Assembly (NCBI RefSeq): GCF_019097595.1
Contig: NC_080710.1
Span: 17,399,280-17,463,279, forward strand
Direction: 5' to 3'
Source of the DNA: Hemibagrus wyckioides
Taxonomy: Eukaryota; Chordata; Actinopteri; Siluriformes; Bagridae
DNA length: 64,000 nt
A program made the translations under genes and the position numbers. The notes beneath the pieces were generated by a model, which did no database searches, was not told where the DNA came from, and saw nothing but the letters and a program-made list of their open reading frames with translations. The stretch's first letter is position 1; the number at the start of each line of letters is the position of its first letter. Shown piece by piece: positions 1 through 12,925 of this stretch.

Positions 1-501
1 TTATGTGCAATCAGTATGGCTTGAGAAGGTGAGGATGCTCCGAGACAGAAAGACAGATTCATTTAAATCCCAATCATATGGGAGACGGAATCACGACGTC
101 TGTAGCTAAAGTGCAGAGCTGAGCTGTCAGGCTCCTATTGCATCTAAAGTAATCAAGTTCTCAGATGGGCAAATAAATTTACTTACATCTCATTTTCCTT
201 TTTCATCAGTAGACGCTTCATTAGATTTCTGAAGCGAATTGCAGTCTGTAGCGCTATACATGGTCTAAACAAGTAAAGTAATGTAAATGATCCCAGAAAA
301 CTCTGCAGAATGTTAAGTATCTGCACTTTTCTGGTTGCTGCATTTTAATCATACCTTACTGTTAGTTCTGGAATAACACATGCTTCTTAATGATGCCCTT
401 AGTGACACACAGCTCTCTGAATTATTCTATCATTGCATTATTCGAGGCACAGATACACCGCCTATTCTGATCATAGATTAAAACTATTTTGAAAAACAGC
501 A

Positions 502-530
502 AAAACAACAACAACAACAACAAAAAAAAC
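502..530. repeat. (CAA)n microsatellite
   Basis: Short run of about eight CAA units ending in a poly-A stretch. A simple repeat with no gene context. Confidence 0.8.
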
Positions 531-2624
531 AATCCGACAAATGGTAGTAGAAGTGTTTCCACCTGTTTGTCTCTCTCTGGCTTTTCACTGATTACTCTGC
601 ATTGTTTTAAGAGAAAACAGATTCATAAGAACTGATTGACTGCATGCATTCATTCCCTTGAGGACTTAGCTGAAGTCCTCAAAGCCAGGACCTTCTCATA
701 TCCACCCTGCTAATATGATCTTATGGGTCTCTGTTTTCGTGTTCTAGTCACATTGCTGTCTGGCTCTCGACTCATGCTGTTGAGCTTTCTTAAGAAAATC
801 TGAAAGCTTTATACCATGAACAGTGACTACACTTGCATTTAGCTGCCTTTGAATCTATTGTCTACTAACTGAATATTACCCGAACTCATTTATTATATCC
901 TATTTAACATCACATCTTCTGTAGTATTTCAAGTTGGAGTCTCTCAAGATATTTTTGACTTATTCCACTGTGTCAAGGATCTCAGACTTCCTGATTTATC
1001 TAACAAGTAGTTCTTCATTCTAATCCTTGTTGAAGTCTTTGACAAAGCACCTTTGATCCCTCCTGCATAAGTAATATATTAGATCTCAACCCCTATCTTA
1101 AACTGTTGTCTCACACTGTCACAATTCTTTGTCAATTCACATCCAAGAATTTATCGACATTTTATCAAAACAATTTTTGGCTACCAGAGATGAAATATTT
1201 GAATTGGTGTCATACAGTTTTTAATTGAACTAGCCGTCATGGGGGTTTCAGCTCTCAGCTCTCTAGCACCGATGTTTTTCACTACTTGTCTCTTGACCCA
1301 AACTCATTTTCAAGCTATTGAGAAACGGCTCACAGAGTGCATGGTGGATTTAATGGCCATCAGTGTGGCCTTTTCTGATAATCTAATTAGGGCTGGCTGC
1401 CCAGTTGGAGGCAGCTCATATTCACACAGCCATAGCAGACCCCCCGAACCCTGTCGTTGGCTCAATCTGTTTTTCACACATGGTGTAATAAATGTGACGC
1501 TCAAACAGAATGCCCTCCAGATGGGTTTTGTTTACATGCCCTTGTCGGCTATTAATTATATTTCTCCCGCCTTTCTTTTTAACCTTTTGGCTCTGCATTT
1601 CTGGGTATCCTAATCCAGAACTAACTGAATGGTGAATATGTATTCCACCGATTTGCTATGGCGGTTCTCAGTGCAAAGCAGTTAAATATTTAGTGACTGC
1701 TCTCAAAGAGCAAATTCCTTTTACACATCTGAATGGATTGCAGTGTCTTATCTTTAGACCATAATATTACAAACATGAGTTAGTCAATGACCTAACACCT
1801 TGTATGGTGTTTTTATGAGTGCTATTTTCTGCACTTTCAGAATGCCTAGAGTTGAGACATCTTGCCTTGTCTTGCCTCTCCACTGACTGATTTTCGCTTC
1901 TTAATTGATTACTTCACACCCAGTGAATCACAGTCTACACATCTGATAATTAAATGAGATAATTACTGAGGCAAACCTGATGTATTTACCCAGTGATTGC
2001 ACCTCACAACTTGACTTTTTCTCCCCAGTACACCCATGGTTCTGTTGTTCTGTGTGAGATGAATGTAAAGAAGGACACTTCAGACAGCAAAGTAGAGTTT
2101 CCTCTCACTGACATTGTCATTCATGCATTGTTTCTTCCACTTCCTCATACACCGTAAATGGATCACAAACTCTGCATGCATCCCATAATTGCCAGGGGCT
2201 AGTGGGAATTAAAAATTGTGGTGTTTGTCAAGACAATCCATCTCTTCCTCTTCTCTCCTACTATGCCTGCATTTACAGGCAGAGCATAAATGACTTTTAA
2301 GTTTATCTTATAGTGCAAGGAGCACTGTCAGATTGGCCTAGACCTCCTCACCCTCCCTAGGTGCTTTGAGTACAACAATACTAAGCTTTCTGTTCGTTAT
2401 TTCTGTTTGCATGGCCAGGTGTTTAGACCTTGAAATATCAACATGTGACATCAATGAAGAGCAGAGCAGATTATCACTTGGTCTATCAGTCAAGGCTCCA
2501 CATCTTATTATTGAAGATCAGAAAATTTGTGTTCTAATCTATAATAATGTGGAGCCAGTAATAGATAAACCAGTACTATATTGATCAAAAACTCATTTTT
2601 GGCCAATACAGTACTGGTTTATTT

Positions 2625-2905
2625 TCCATCCATCCATCCATCCATCTACACAGGTAAACCTGGTTACTGTCCCAGGGAACTTGGGGCACAAGGCCCTGGA
2701 TGGGGTGCAAACTCATCGCAGGGCACAATCACACACACTCACACACTACATACAATTTAGAGACGGCAATTAGCCTATAACGCATGTTTTAGAACTGGGG
2801 AGGAAACCAGAGCACCTAAAGGAAATCCTCGACACACAGGGAGAACATTCAAACTCGAACTGGTGTGAGGAAGCAAATATGCTAACCACTAAGCCACCGT
2901 GGCTC
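2625..2905 (+). repeat. SINE-like teleost dispersed repeat
   Basis: A TCCA tetranucleotide run is followed by a block with phrases typical of a very common fish dispersed repeat: a cancelled account-like string 'cagggaacttggggcaca', 'cgcagggcacaatcacac', 'gaggaaaccagagcacc' and 'gctaaccactaagccacc'. Degraded copies of the same family are seen at about 14395-14600 and, inverted, at about 25690-25935. It resembles the Mermaid/Merman-type SINE-like elements of catfish and cyprinids, but the exact family name is not certain. Confidence 0.7.
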
Positions 2906-4138
2906 CTGTGAGGTATTTGGAAGTTTAGAACTCACTTTCATGGAAAAATATGGCTTGCATATTCCAGTAATCCTCTAATTTATTCAAAGATTGAAGTTGT
3001 TTATGTGCTGCTAATGTTTTGTGCAAGACATTTAAAACCTTTTAGGCTGTTGTATCTCTAAACATATATCTAAATTTATAGCCCATTTCTTGGCTCTCTC
3101 TCCCTCTCTGTCTTGCCAAACTGTATTGCTTCTGGTCATTACTTGAATGTAGTACTGTCCATGACCCTGGTCAACAATGTACATATCTGGAGGAAATACA
3201 AACTTAACCTAACCTTCTCTCAGTTCCAAATATTGCGGGGGGAAACAGCAGCATGCTTTCTGGGGGAGGAAAGAGCTTTTGGCAGTGAAAGAAGCTGCAG
3301 CTTGGCAGAACTAACCCAGCTGGACTGGATATGGCCACAGCTGACTGATCATACACAATACTGCACATCAAGGGTCCAGGTCGTGGGAGCGCAGCAGGGG
3401 TAATGTGAAAATATTTTATTTGTGACAGCACTCAGACCCCAAAGCCAGAAACTAGAACTTTGGTCACAGGAAGCTATGTCAACTTTTGGTCCTTGTTCTC
3501 CACTGAGAATTGGATTCTTAAGCTTGTTAGGCAATATATATGGTTTCTTTGTTTGTTGGATATTACTGTATAAACCTAGTGTATTTTAGTGTTTAGCCTT
3601 TGTTCAGTGGAATATTGTGGAGAATTGTATTCAGTTGTGGATAAGTGTACACAGCTCTGTCTACATGCATTGTAGTGTGATCCAATAGTTATACTTCAGT
3701 AAAGTAAAGACACTATATTGGGAAATGTACAATAAGTGAAAGCTAAAAGTAACCTGATATTATATGCACTTCAGTAATGAAAAAACCTAAATATCAAACA
3801 TATCAGTCAGCCATCTTCTTTGTGTTATAATGTGTTGTTGTCATATTAAAAGTATTGCCAATACCACTAAGGGTTTTCTAAGCCTATTTTTAAGATCCTT
3901 TGCTTTTCACTGGTGGTTGATTTTGTTCGTATTATTGAGACTATATGGCCACTGAAGCTTGAGTATAGCTAACTGATACTCTCCTGCTTAGACTGAAATG
4001 CTTTGGTTGTATTCATAGCATCACTTAAGCTAGAGGTGGTCAAAATGACAGTAGTGCTATATAACCCAGTAAATTAGTGAGAGCACTACTAACAGCTGAT
4101 TTTGGAAAAGATTCATTGAATGAAACAGTGTGTGTTTT

Positions 4139-4166
4139 TTGTTTTTTTGTGTGTGTGTGTGTGTGA
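4139..4166. repeat. (TG)n microsatellite
   Basis: Poly-T/TG tract, mostly TG dinucleotides. Simple repeat. Confidence 0.8.
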
Positions 4167-4547
4167 GTGTGCTTTTATATTCTGTGACAGACTAAAGTTG
4201 CTGTGTACTTGACTTCAGTCCATTGCAGTCTTTAGATGTAGCTGATAGTCCGCTTGCCCGCTTTAATGCTGATGTATTACTTCCAAAATTGCATGCCTTT
4301 GCTAAGTTATGTATTTAGGAGGTTAATTTGGTCACCATTATAATCTATAAACCTATCAGCAACTAAGATGTACAGCAGGGGTGGTAGAATATTATTCCTA
4401 GAGATCCTAAATTTTCACAGAGTTAAAGGTACACAGGTAGGCAGGACAAATAAGCTAAAGATAAGCTCCAAAATGTACACTGGATGTAAAACACACCACT
4501 GTTTAGGGTTAGAATGGAATCAAGATGAGTCATGTCCTCCCTCAATT

Positions 4548-5438
4548 TGAAAAACAATCAGAAACACTTTATGGGAAAATAGGACGAAAAAACGTTTGGA
4601 ACAATAACCTGGTTGCATAAGTGTTCACACCCTTTTCTAATTTTGGATGTGGATGTGTTCAGTATGAACCAATCAATCTCAATCTCATGTTCAAAAGTAA
4701 TTAGCTGTCATCAATGAAATTATTCTGATTAACCACAAAAAGAACTGCAGGAATATCTGAGAAGTACTGATTACTCTCTGCATGTGACAACAATCTCTCA
4801 TATTCTTCACATGTCTATGGGGCTATGGGGTAGAGTGGCTAGATAGAAGCACTTTATCACAAAAAAAAACATTAAACTAAAAGTCATCCTAAACCATGTG
4901 GTAAAATGTGTTGCAGACTGATAAAAAACAAATTCCGAAAGGTATAATAATTCCAGAAGGTAATATTTGGTGCAAAATGGTACATTACCAAAAGAACACC
5001 ATACCCACAGTGCAGCATAGTGGTAGTGGCAGCATACTTTAGAGCTGCTTTTCTTCAGCCAGAACATGGGCTTTTGTCAAGGTGGAGGGAATCATGAATA
5101 GCTACAAATACCAGTTGATTTTAGTGCAAAACCTTCAGGTGTCTGCTAGTAAGCTGAAGATGAAAACGAATTTCTCTTTTTAGTACAACAATGACCCAAA
5201 GCGTACACCCAGAAAGGCTTAACCTAAAACAGATCAAAGATGAATGATGGAGCCCAGACCTGTATCCAACTAAAAATCTGTGGGGTGACCTGAAGCAGGC
5301 TGTGATACAATTTGCTGGCTCTATGGTCACAAAAGGTTGCTTCAAATAATTATTCGTTTAGGGGTCTACACACTTTTTCAATTATGTTATTGTAATTTTT
5401 TCTCCTATTTTTCCTAAAAAGTTTCTGACTGTTTTTCA
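4548..5438 (+). mobile_element. Decayed Tc1/mariner element with about 44-bp inverted ends
   Basis: The left end, starting TGAAAAACAATCAGAAAC, matches the reverse complement of the right end ending at 5438 along about 44 bp with a few mismatches and gaps, including the inner AAATAGGA-GAAAAAA stretch. Between the ends, around 5190-5320, the plus strand retains a Tc1 transposase C-terminal signature in broken frames: an 'NNDPK'-like piece, then 'SPDLYPTKNLWGDLK', which resembles the family [11 protein letters not shown] motif around the last catalytic Glu. No long open frame survives, so the element is dead and old. It belongs to a different subfamily from the two young elements downstream. Confidence 0.75.
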
Positions 5439-7300
5439 CGGGGTTCTCCTGTTTAGCAGTTTTTCAGAAACAGTGAGAGACTGAAAGACAAAATTTCATC
5501 AGCTCTATTAATCATTCTTCCAGAACACAGGAATGTCACGTTTTGACCCTACAAAGTATAGACTGTAGTTTACTTTACTGTTTTCTCTAATTTGTTGATT
5601 TTACAGACTGGAACTGTATGGAGATGCTACAGAAAACATAATTTCTACCCCTTTATTACACACCAGTAATTTTAGTATGGTTGTGATGTTTGGTTCAAAC
5701 TGTGATCTGTACTGTTTACAAATGATGAAGCAAACATGCTGTAATCTTATTACTATAATTCGAGTAGACCACTTAACCTGTTACTTGTGATGAATTCATT
5801 TTGTTTCTCAGTTGAATCCAGCTGATGCCAGTATTGGAGCCACTCCCATTCTATCATGTGCTGGTCCCTGGGGAAATGATGTCAATACTCGAGCAATACA
5901 AAAGGATGTTTTTCTTGATGAAGGACCCTTTGAAACTGCCGCTGTGCTCGCAAAATGTCATGTTGTGAAGCATTAGTGAATAAATACTTCCTGCAGCACA
6001 CAGTCTAAACACATTCAGCTTCCAAGAGTTTTGTTTACCATCTGTGTGTGTAATGCACACACACAGAGACACACACACACTCACTGAAAAGTCATTAGCT
6101 TACTGACTAGTCTTTGCTTCATGATGGAGTGCACTGGGGAGCTCGCTTGATCTGTAACCTTCCTCATTGCCCTGGGTGCCATTAAATGACACAGACTTTA
6201 CCTTTTAGTTTAGAGTATATGGTCATGCACTTTGAATAGGTGTGTATTCTAAATACTCAGCGAACATCAGAACTGTGAATGCTTTGAAAGTTTTGTTCTG
6301 CTTATGCTTTGCTGTTATAAAAATCAGAGCAAAACAGATTGCTTTGAATAATACATACAAACAGCCTTCAGGCAGAGAGCAAAGTCATGATTAAGGAGTG
6401 GAAAACAGAGCTCGTGTACAGCCATTGATTCTGTTTTTAGGCTGTAATGATATCCATCATTTAAAGGAATTAAGCATTAAATATTCTGTATTTCATATTT
6501 TGTATTCTGAGTTGTTATAGAAAAGCCAACTGATGCAGTAGAAAAGTAGCAGATTTAATGATATCAATTAATGCCTGAATTCGATTTAGAAAAATATATT
6601 CAGACATGGCAATTCAGATCTGAAATTGAATTATATGATGGGAATCATGAACTGCTGTTGTTGCTCGCAGTGTTATGGGATTGAGTGAGGAGTTGAGTAA
6701 TGGGTGGCTCTACAAGTTTCAACCCTAGACACCTATTAACCTATTCCACTAAATCACCTCATACAGAGAACACAGCAAACACAAAAGGGAACAATGCTCA
6801 TATTTACATGTTTCTCACCATTGCCATTCCCTCGCCATCCTTTTTAGCATTCATTAGCTGATGTGTGGCTATAATTGGTGTGCCGTTACACTCATTAAAC
6901 TCTTCAAGCACAGTTATGATTACTAGCTGTGCTCCCACGCACTGCAGCTGTTCCTGTGGCTGTGGTTACGGAGGACTCCCCCGATCCCCCCCTTCCACAG
7001 TGACCTCAGGGGTGTCTTCATTGCTTATCCCTGTTTCAACAAAGACATTTCTTATTTCTTGCATTTATTACAGTTTTGCATGTTGATTGATCGGCCAATT
7101 TCTCTGTTGTAAATTTATTTGATGACTGTCTGAACACTTTTACCAAAGCTCATATCTTTCACATAATCAGAGTGCGTATGTCATCTGATCTGTCAGGTAG
7201 AATGGAGTCCCTGGACATATCACACACATTCTGAAACTCAAACTCCACCTCATGATGTCTCTCCTCCTCATACAATCAGACACCATTTATCATGTAGCAC

Positions 7301-7315
7301 TGTGTGTGTGTGTGT

Positions 7316-7352
<37 letters not shown>
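7301..7352. repeat. (TG)n microsatellite
   Basis: About 25 TG units with a single TA interruption, followed by a less regular TATG/CATG stretch and a short GAGT run at about 7451-7470. Confidence 0.9.
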
Positions 7353-7353
<1 letters not shown>

Positions 7354-8222
7354 ATGTTGGTGTATGCCTATGCATGCATATATGAGCCTGCATGTATGTC
7401 TATGAGCATGCTTCACAGGTTAGTGATGATTGGGTGTGACAACAAAACAGTGAGTGAGTGAGTGAGTGAGTGCGAGATAAAAAAAGAGAGAGAGATAATG
7501 GTTTGCCTCTGGTTGCTGGCTAAAGCTGAGCTCTACCACTGAACTGGATGGTCATGTTTACACACAAAAGCCATCTGATGAAATGACCAACACTACAGTA
7601 GCAGCCAGTGAGATCTATGTGATCACAAAAATAAATTCTCTTTAAATCCCAGTCATACAGGAAATGAAAATAATATTGTATCTGTTTTCCTCTGTGAGTG
7701 TATTTGCTATGATAACATTTAGAAATGCAGAGTAGGGTGGCTCAGGGGTTATGCTTGTGCTGTGGTGAGAAGAGGCTGGCATGCCGGTATGGAATCTTGT
7801 TTATGCAGACTCACTTTGAATATGGCTAAATTTAATGCACAGGACACAGAGGTCATAGAATAGCCTGGGTCATGCTTCATGCTTCAGAGATATGCTACTG
7901 TCTCTCAGGCTATCTTTAGACAGCTCACTGTATTGCTCAGGTCACAGTTTGTTTTTATCATTATTTTTTCACTGGAAGAAAAACCTCTAGGCTAGTACGA
8001 CCTCTATCATCTGACCTTTACAGGAGAGAAAGAGAGAAAGAAAACTAAAGGAGAGGAATAACATCCATTTGCATAAATTACATGATAGGAAGATTGACTA
8101 TATGTGCAGCGTCTATTGAACCTGAATCAATTAAGGACGTTAAATCTAAATTCACGAAGCACCAGTCAGGTGTTACAACTCCAAATAGAGAGGTGAATAT
8201 TTAATGCATCCTTCTCTCTTCC

Positions 8223-8225
<3 letters not shown>

Positions 8226-8259
<34 letters not shown>
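8226..8259. repeat. (CT)n microsatellite
   Basis: About 16 perfect CT units. Simple repeat. Confidence 0.9.
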
Positions 8260-8262
<3 letters not shown>

Positions 8263-10553
8263 GTTTTTCTTTCCTAGGAGGGACTTGTTCATAAATAGGT
8301 ACAAATAAGGACAGTCAAAGTCAACATCAGAGCTCTGAAATCTGATGACCATCACTTGACTCAACATAGAGCTTATTCCAAATGTCAGCAGTTGTTAGAA
8401 AAAGCCAAAGCTTGTTTTCAAAAGGGAAAATGTTTGTTGTAATTTACTTAATATCATCAAATAATGAGAATAATGAGAGCTGCTTAAAAAGTGACCTAAA
8501 GAGATATCAAACAGTCCACCACCAAGAACTGTTTCTCAAAATATCTTGGAGGAAGAGAACACTGATACAATATGGATGCAGATTCTCTATTTGTCTAACA
8601 ATCTAATTAACACTTTATTCAAAAGTATCGCACTAGTAATCCTAAGCAGTTAGTACCACTAACAACCATAATGGTGCTTCTTCCTTTCCTTCAGTGACTG
8701 CTTTAATAGAATAAAAATATATTGTGGTATATTGCAAAATACTATGTTATATTATTAGAGCTGTCGAAGTGAGATTTGTGTGAAATTGAGAGTATTCAGT
8801 TTTACCCAAATGCACCATTGTTGTGCTTGCATAATCATGAATGTGAAGATGAAAATGATCTGCTGTTATCATTGTGAACAGAAGTGTTATGAAAATAAAA
8901 TCTTCATACTTTTTATTGATTTACATTATGTAGAAAAGATATTCAGATCCATAGATAAAATACATGCACTAAATGTAATCAAACGCTTCAAATGTCTTAC
9001 TGTTGACTTTTACATAAAGTTAGATAAAGCACAGAAAAAGCTTACCTAAGTTAGCATGCTAGGTAAAAAATGAGGATGAACGAAGGAAAAAAGAGGATAA
9101 ACACACATTATTACACATACTAAGAGTGAGCAGGAGTATTGATCAGCTTCCTTTGCCCATTTTTCCAAGTTTGAAATGGAAAAATATGAACAAAACAAAT
9201 CCATTAGTGACTAGCTGCTTATCATGAGGTCTTCATCTAAAACAAGCTGACTATTATTCACTATCTACCCACTAAATTAGGGAAGAAATAAATGGCTTAC
9301 TTGTTAAGCAAGAAAAATTGTAAACATGTATGAATCCATTTTTTTCTTTTACATCTAACTATTTCACTCTCTCACATTTGCTTACTGTCCTTCTCCTGAT
9401 TGGCTGTGGATCCAGCAAATGATTGTGAAGTCAGGCTTCTTTCATGTCTGACATTAGGGTATAAAGGCATTTAACACACAAGCTCAGTAAAAGTTGATGT
9501 CATTGAGGTGTATAGGCCCTACTCTGAGCCAACCTCATGCAACATTCATCCTTAGCATTTAACATTCATCACTAACATTTATCCATTCCAACCTCAATCA
9601 CCTGGCTGTAGTTCTCAATAAATCATGTCTGATTATGCCTTGGAGGTTTAGTTAACCTCTAGCACGAGGTAATCACTAGAGAAGGAGGTGGGGGTGATAA
9701 GGAAAAAGGTAATATGTCATGGTGTTGTTAGATATGGTGTGCATGGGGATGACTTTGTTGCATATGATGGTGCAGTGAGGATGATGTTAGGGATGCCGGG
9801 GGATAGATACACAGTTTTGGTCCCTTTGCAACATCCAGTACTGGGCTGAAGTGCTGAGGGAATTCAGGATATGACAGGAACGGGGGACAGAGACGCAGAG
9901 AAACAATCTGTCTGGCCAGCAGCCTGATCTTTAGCGTCTTGCTCATCTTTTTTCTTTTTTTTTTCCTCAGATAGCAGCTGCTGCTGAAAAAGTCCATCAA
10001 AGTGTAGCCTGCACTTCAATCCTCTAGTGATGAAAGTAGCCTCTGTCTACCTGAATTCACAAAGGCTTACTGAAAAGCTTCCTAATACATCTACACCGTT
10101 CAACAATGGAGCAATTATTCCATAGCAGCAAGTGTTTTTTGTTAATAAAATTATTTCATTTCAGTAGATCTTTTTTGTGGGTTAAATAATGATTTGAAAA
10201 CTCCTTTTAGAAATAGGATTGTATCCAAATTGCCATTTGTTAAGCCTCAGTTCCACCCTTTAGCCTTAAACTGCTCACTGTATAAGTAGAATGAAAAATA
10301 ACATGGAGACAGTATATTAGCATTAAATGTGTGGGGGGTTTTTTGTCCAGAGTTTAAAAGCCATAATTTGACTACCAGCAAACTCTGCAAGTGTAGTTAT
10401 ACCATTGTAAAAGAATAAAAACATTGATCAGTTGTAATGAGAGTTAATTTGTTTTGAATGACTTATGGGTTTATCTGATGGGACTAATGTAAGCTCATAG
10501 AATTGATGTTCCATACTCCATTTGTTGTGGCACTGATGTTTTCAGCTCTCATA

Positions 10554-10706
10554 ATTCAATTCAGTTCAATTTATTTGTATAGCATTTTTAACAATGGACA
10601 CTGTCTCAAAGCAGCTTTATAGAAATATAGAAACATAATAAAAATGATGAAGTTTAAAGTTAAGTTACTGTTTATCCCTAATATTTACCCCTAACATTTA
10701 TCCCAT
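10554..10706 (+). repeat. Interspersed repeat, copy A
   Basis: The segment starts with an ATTCAATTCAGTTCAATTTA-type leader, then runs through a TTTTTAACAATGGACACTG core and on through CAAAGCAGCTTTATAGAA. The same segment occurs inverted at 31184-31335, inside a pde1c intron. It is a common type of teleost interspersed repeat. No coding capacity is seen. Confidence 0.65.
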
Positions 10707-10719
10707 AATAATGATTTAG

Positions 10720-11672
10720 TTCAGGTACACTGACCATTTTCTACTCTGTACACATTTCTGGGTGCTGGGAATACTCTATTGTGATTCTATGCCAAGTTTG
10801 TGATAAAGTAATTTTCAATTACTGCTTTGGGGATTTTTGCCTGCTCTGTTATTTTGTACATGAAATGCAAGGTCACTGGGATTCAGGTCAAAACTTTCCA
10901 TGTTCTGGGCCTAAAAACAAGCATATTTATCTATATGTCTTGTCACCCACAGCATGATAACCCACAGCCACACAGTTGGAGCTGAGCAGTTTAGGTATAT
11001 CTATACCTTTCAGGAAATCACATTAACAAAGAAAAACTGAACCACGACCAATTTGCTATACATACCCATGTGACCATTATTCCACAAATGATATGCCATG
11101 CTTGTTTAGTATGTCTCAAAATCTATCCATAGGACCATACATTTCTTTCTCAGAACTCAACAGATGTTTATGTTGTCTTACCAGTAATTTAAGAATTGTG
11201 TAAAACCTAAAGATAGGTTGGTGCATCCTTTTCTTGATGGTAGCATGTAAGGCATATCCTGAACAATTTTGTTGTCAAGATTGAATATATTCTTTATCTA
11301 CTTTTAATTTTTTTCTGATCTGGGCATTTGTTATTCCAAAGCACTTGCCTAGGACCTTGCTTGATATAGACATTGGGATATGTCTTTGATCTTGACATGG
11401 AGATACAAAACCAACAAACTCCAAATGCAACATTTTGTAGGAAAATCTCTCCAGTCTATGAAGTAATGGTAATGCACAGCTGGAAATAAATTGTATGATA
11501 AATGTTTAATGATTTTAGTTTTCACAAGTGAAGGTAAATACATTTTTGCTGCCTTAAGCTAAAATGTTTTTACTTACATCAGTCTACACTCTATACCCCA
11601 TAATGACAGAGTAACACCCAGATTTGTGATAACTCACACGAGTTAAAAAGAAACAACTGAAATGTCACATTA
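10720..11672 (-). repeat. Possible decayed DNA transposon remnant
   Basis: Read on the minus strand, the part near 10885 translates to a 'DLNPSDLAF'-like piece, and about 70 bp away there is a 'catgctgtgggt' block. Both recall Tc1-family transposase remains. The stretch at 11581-11615 (ctctataccccataatgaca) also resembles a repeat found in many fish genomes. No inverted ends were recognised and every frame is broken, so this is only a suggestion. Nothing else was seen in the stretch. Confidence 0.3.
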
Positions 11673-11677
11673 ACATA

Positions 11678-12925
11678 CACTATATTGCCAAAAGTATTCG
11701 CTCACCCATCCAAATAATCAGAATCAGGTGTTCCAATCACTTCCATGGCCACAGGTGTATAAAATCAAGCACCTAGGCATGCAGACTGTTTTTACAAACA
11801 TTTGTGAAAGAATGGGTCGCTCTCAGGAGCTCAGTGAATTCCAGCGTGGAACTGTGATAGGATGCCACCTGTGCAACAAATCCAGTCGTGAAATTTCCTC
11901 GCTCCTAAATATTCCACAGTCAACTGTCAGCTGTATTATAAGAACGTGGAAGTGTTTGGGAATGACAGCAACTCAGCCACGAAGTGGTAGGCCACGTAAA
12001 CTGACGGAGCGGGGTCAGCGGATGCTGAGGCGCATAGTGCGAAGAGGTCGCCAACTTTCTGCAGAGTCAATCACTACAGACCTCCAAACTTCATGTGGCC
12101 TTCAGATTAGCTCAAGAACAGTGCGCAGAGAGCTTCATGGAATGGGTTTCCATGGCCAAGCAGCTGCATCCAAGCCATACATCACCAAGGGCAATGCAAA
12201 GCGTCGGATGCAGTGGTGTAAAGCACGCCGCCACTGGACTCTAGAGCAGTGGAGACGCGTTCTCTGGAGTGACGAATCACACTTCTCCATCTGGCAATCT
12301 GATGGACGAGTCTGGGTTTGGCGGTTGCCAGGAGAACGGTACTTGTCTGACTGCATTGTGCCAAGTGTAAAGTTTGGTGGAGGGGGGATTATGGTGTGGG
12401 GTTGTTTTTCAGGAGCTGGGCTTGGCCCCTTAGTCCCAGTGAAAGGAACTCTGAATGCTTCAGCATACCAAGACATTTTGGACAATTCCATGCTCCCAAC
12501 TTTGTGGGAACAGTTTGGAGCTGGCCCCTTCCTCTTCCAACATGACTGTGCACCAGTGCACAAAGCAAGGTCCATAAAGACATGGATGACAGAGTCTGGT
12601 GTGGATGAACTTGACTGGCCTGCACAGAGTCCTGACCTCAACCCGATAGAACACCTTTGGGATGAATTAGAGCGGAGACTGAGAGCCAGGCCTTCTCGTC
12701 CAACATCAGTGTGTGACCTCACAAATGCACTTCTGGAAGAATGGTCAAAAATTCCCATAAACACACTCCTAAACCTTGTGGACAGCCTTCCCAGAAGAGT
12801 TGAAGCTGTTATAGCTGCAAAGGGTGGACCGACGTCATATTGAACCCTATGGATTAGGAATGGGATGTCACTTAAGTTCATATGCGAGTCAAGGCAGGTG
12901 AGCGAATACTTTTGGCAATATAGTG
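11678..12925 (+). mobile_element. Intact Tc1-like transposon, copy 1
   Basis: A 1248-bp element bounded by perfect 29-bp terminal inverted repeats: the left begins CACTATATTGCCAAAAGTAT and the right is its exact reverse complement. It is flanked on both sides by TA (11676-11677 and 12926-12927), the duplicated target of Tc1/mariner elements. It holds one uninterrupted transposase gene. A second copy lies 6.6 kb downstream in the same orientation with about 98-99% identity. Short ends of this size fit an otherwise complete, structurally autonomous Tc1-like element. Confidence 0.95.
11812..12843 (+). CDS. Tc1-like transposase, intact DD34E
   Basis: A 343-residue cut-and-paste transposase of the IS630/Tc1/mariner superfamily, the usual length for Tc1. 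The N-terminus (about residues 1-110) has paired helix-turn-helix DNA-binding features, including '[16 protein letters not shown]' and an AT-hook-like GRPRKL. The catalytic core follows, with Asp154 in WSDESHFS, Asp245 in QHDCAPVH and Glu280 in [11 protein letters not shown]. There are 34 residues between the last two, as in DD34E Tc1 enzymes. The ATG at 11812 was chosen because it starts MGRSQELS at the expected N-terminus. The frame is open further upstream to an in-frame ATG at about 11779, so a start 11 codons earlier is possible. No stop or frameshift is present. Activity is inferred, not shown. Confidence 0.93.
   Translation: MGRSQELSEFQRGTVIGCHLCNKSSREISSLLNIPQSTVSCIIRTWKCLGMTATQPRSGRPRKLTERGQRMLRRIVRRGRQLSAESITTDLQTSCGLQISSRTVRRELHGMGFHGQAAASKPYITKGNAKRRMQWCKARRHWTLEQWRRVLWSDESHFSIWQSDGRVWVWRLPGERYLSDCIVPSVKFGGGGIMVWGCFSGAGLGPLVPVKGTLNASAYQDILDNSMLPTLWEQFGAGPFLFQHDCAPVHKARSIKTWMTESGVDELDWPAQSPDLNPIEHLWDELERRLRARPSRPTSVCDLTNALLEEWSKIPINTLLNLVDSLPRRVEAVIAAKGGPTSY

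Noticed and set aside
3113..3403. 96-codon plus-strand frame
   Set aside because: No recognised domain, no matching splice sites or neighbours, and an overlapping minus-strand frame of similar size. Treated as chance.
12135..12881. 248-codon minus-strand frame inside Tc1 copy 1 (and 168 codons in copy 2)
   Set aside because: Antisense shadow of the real transposase frame, which carries the catalytic motifs.
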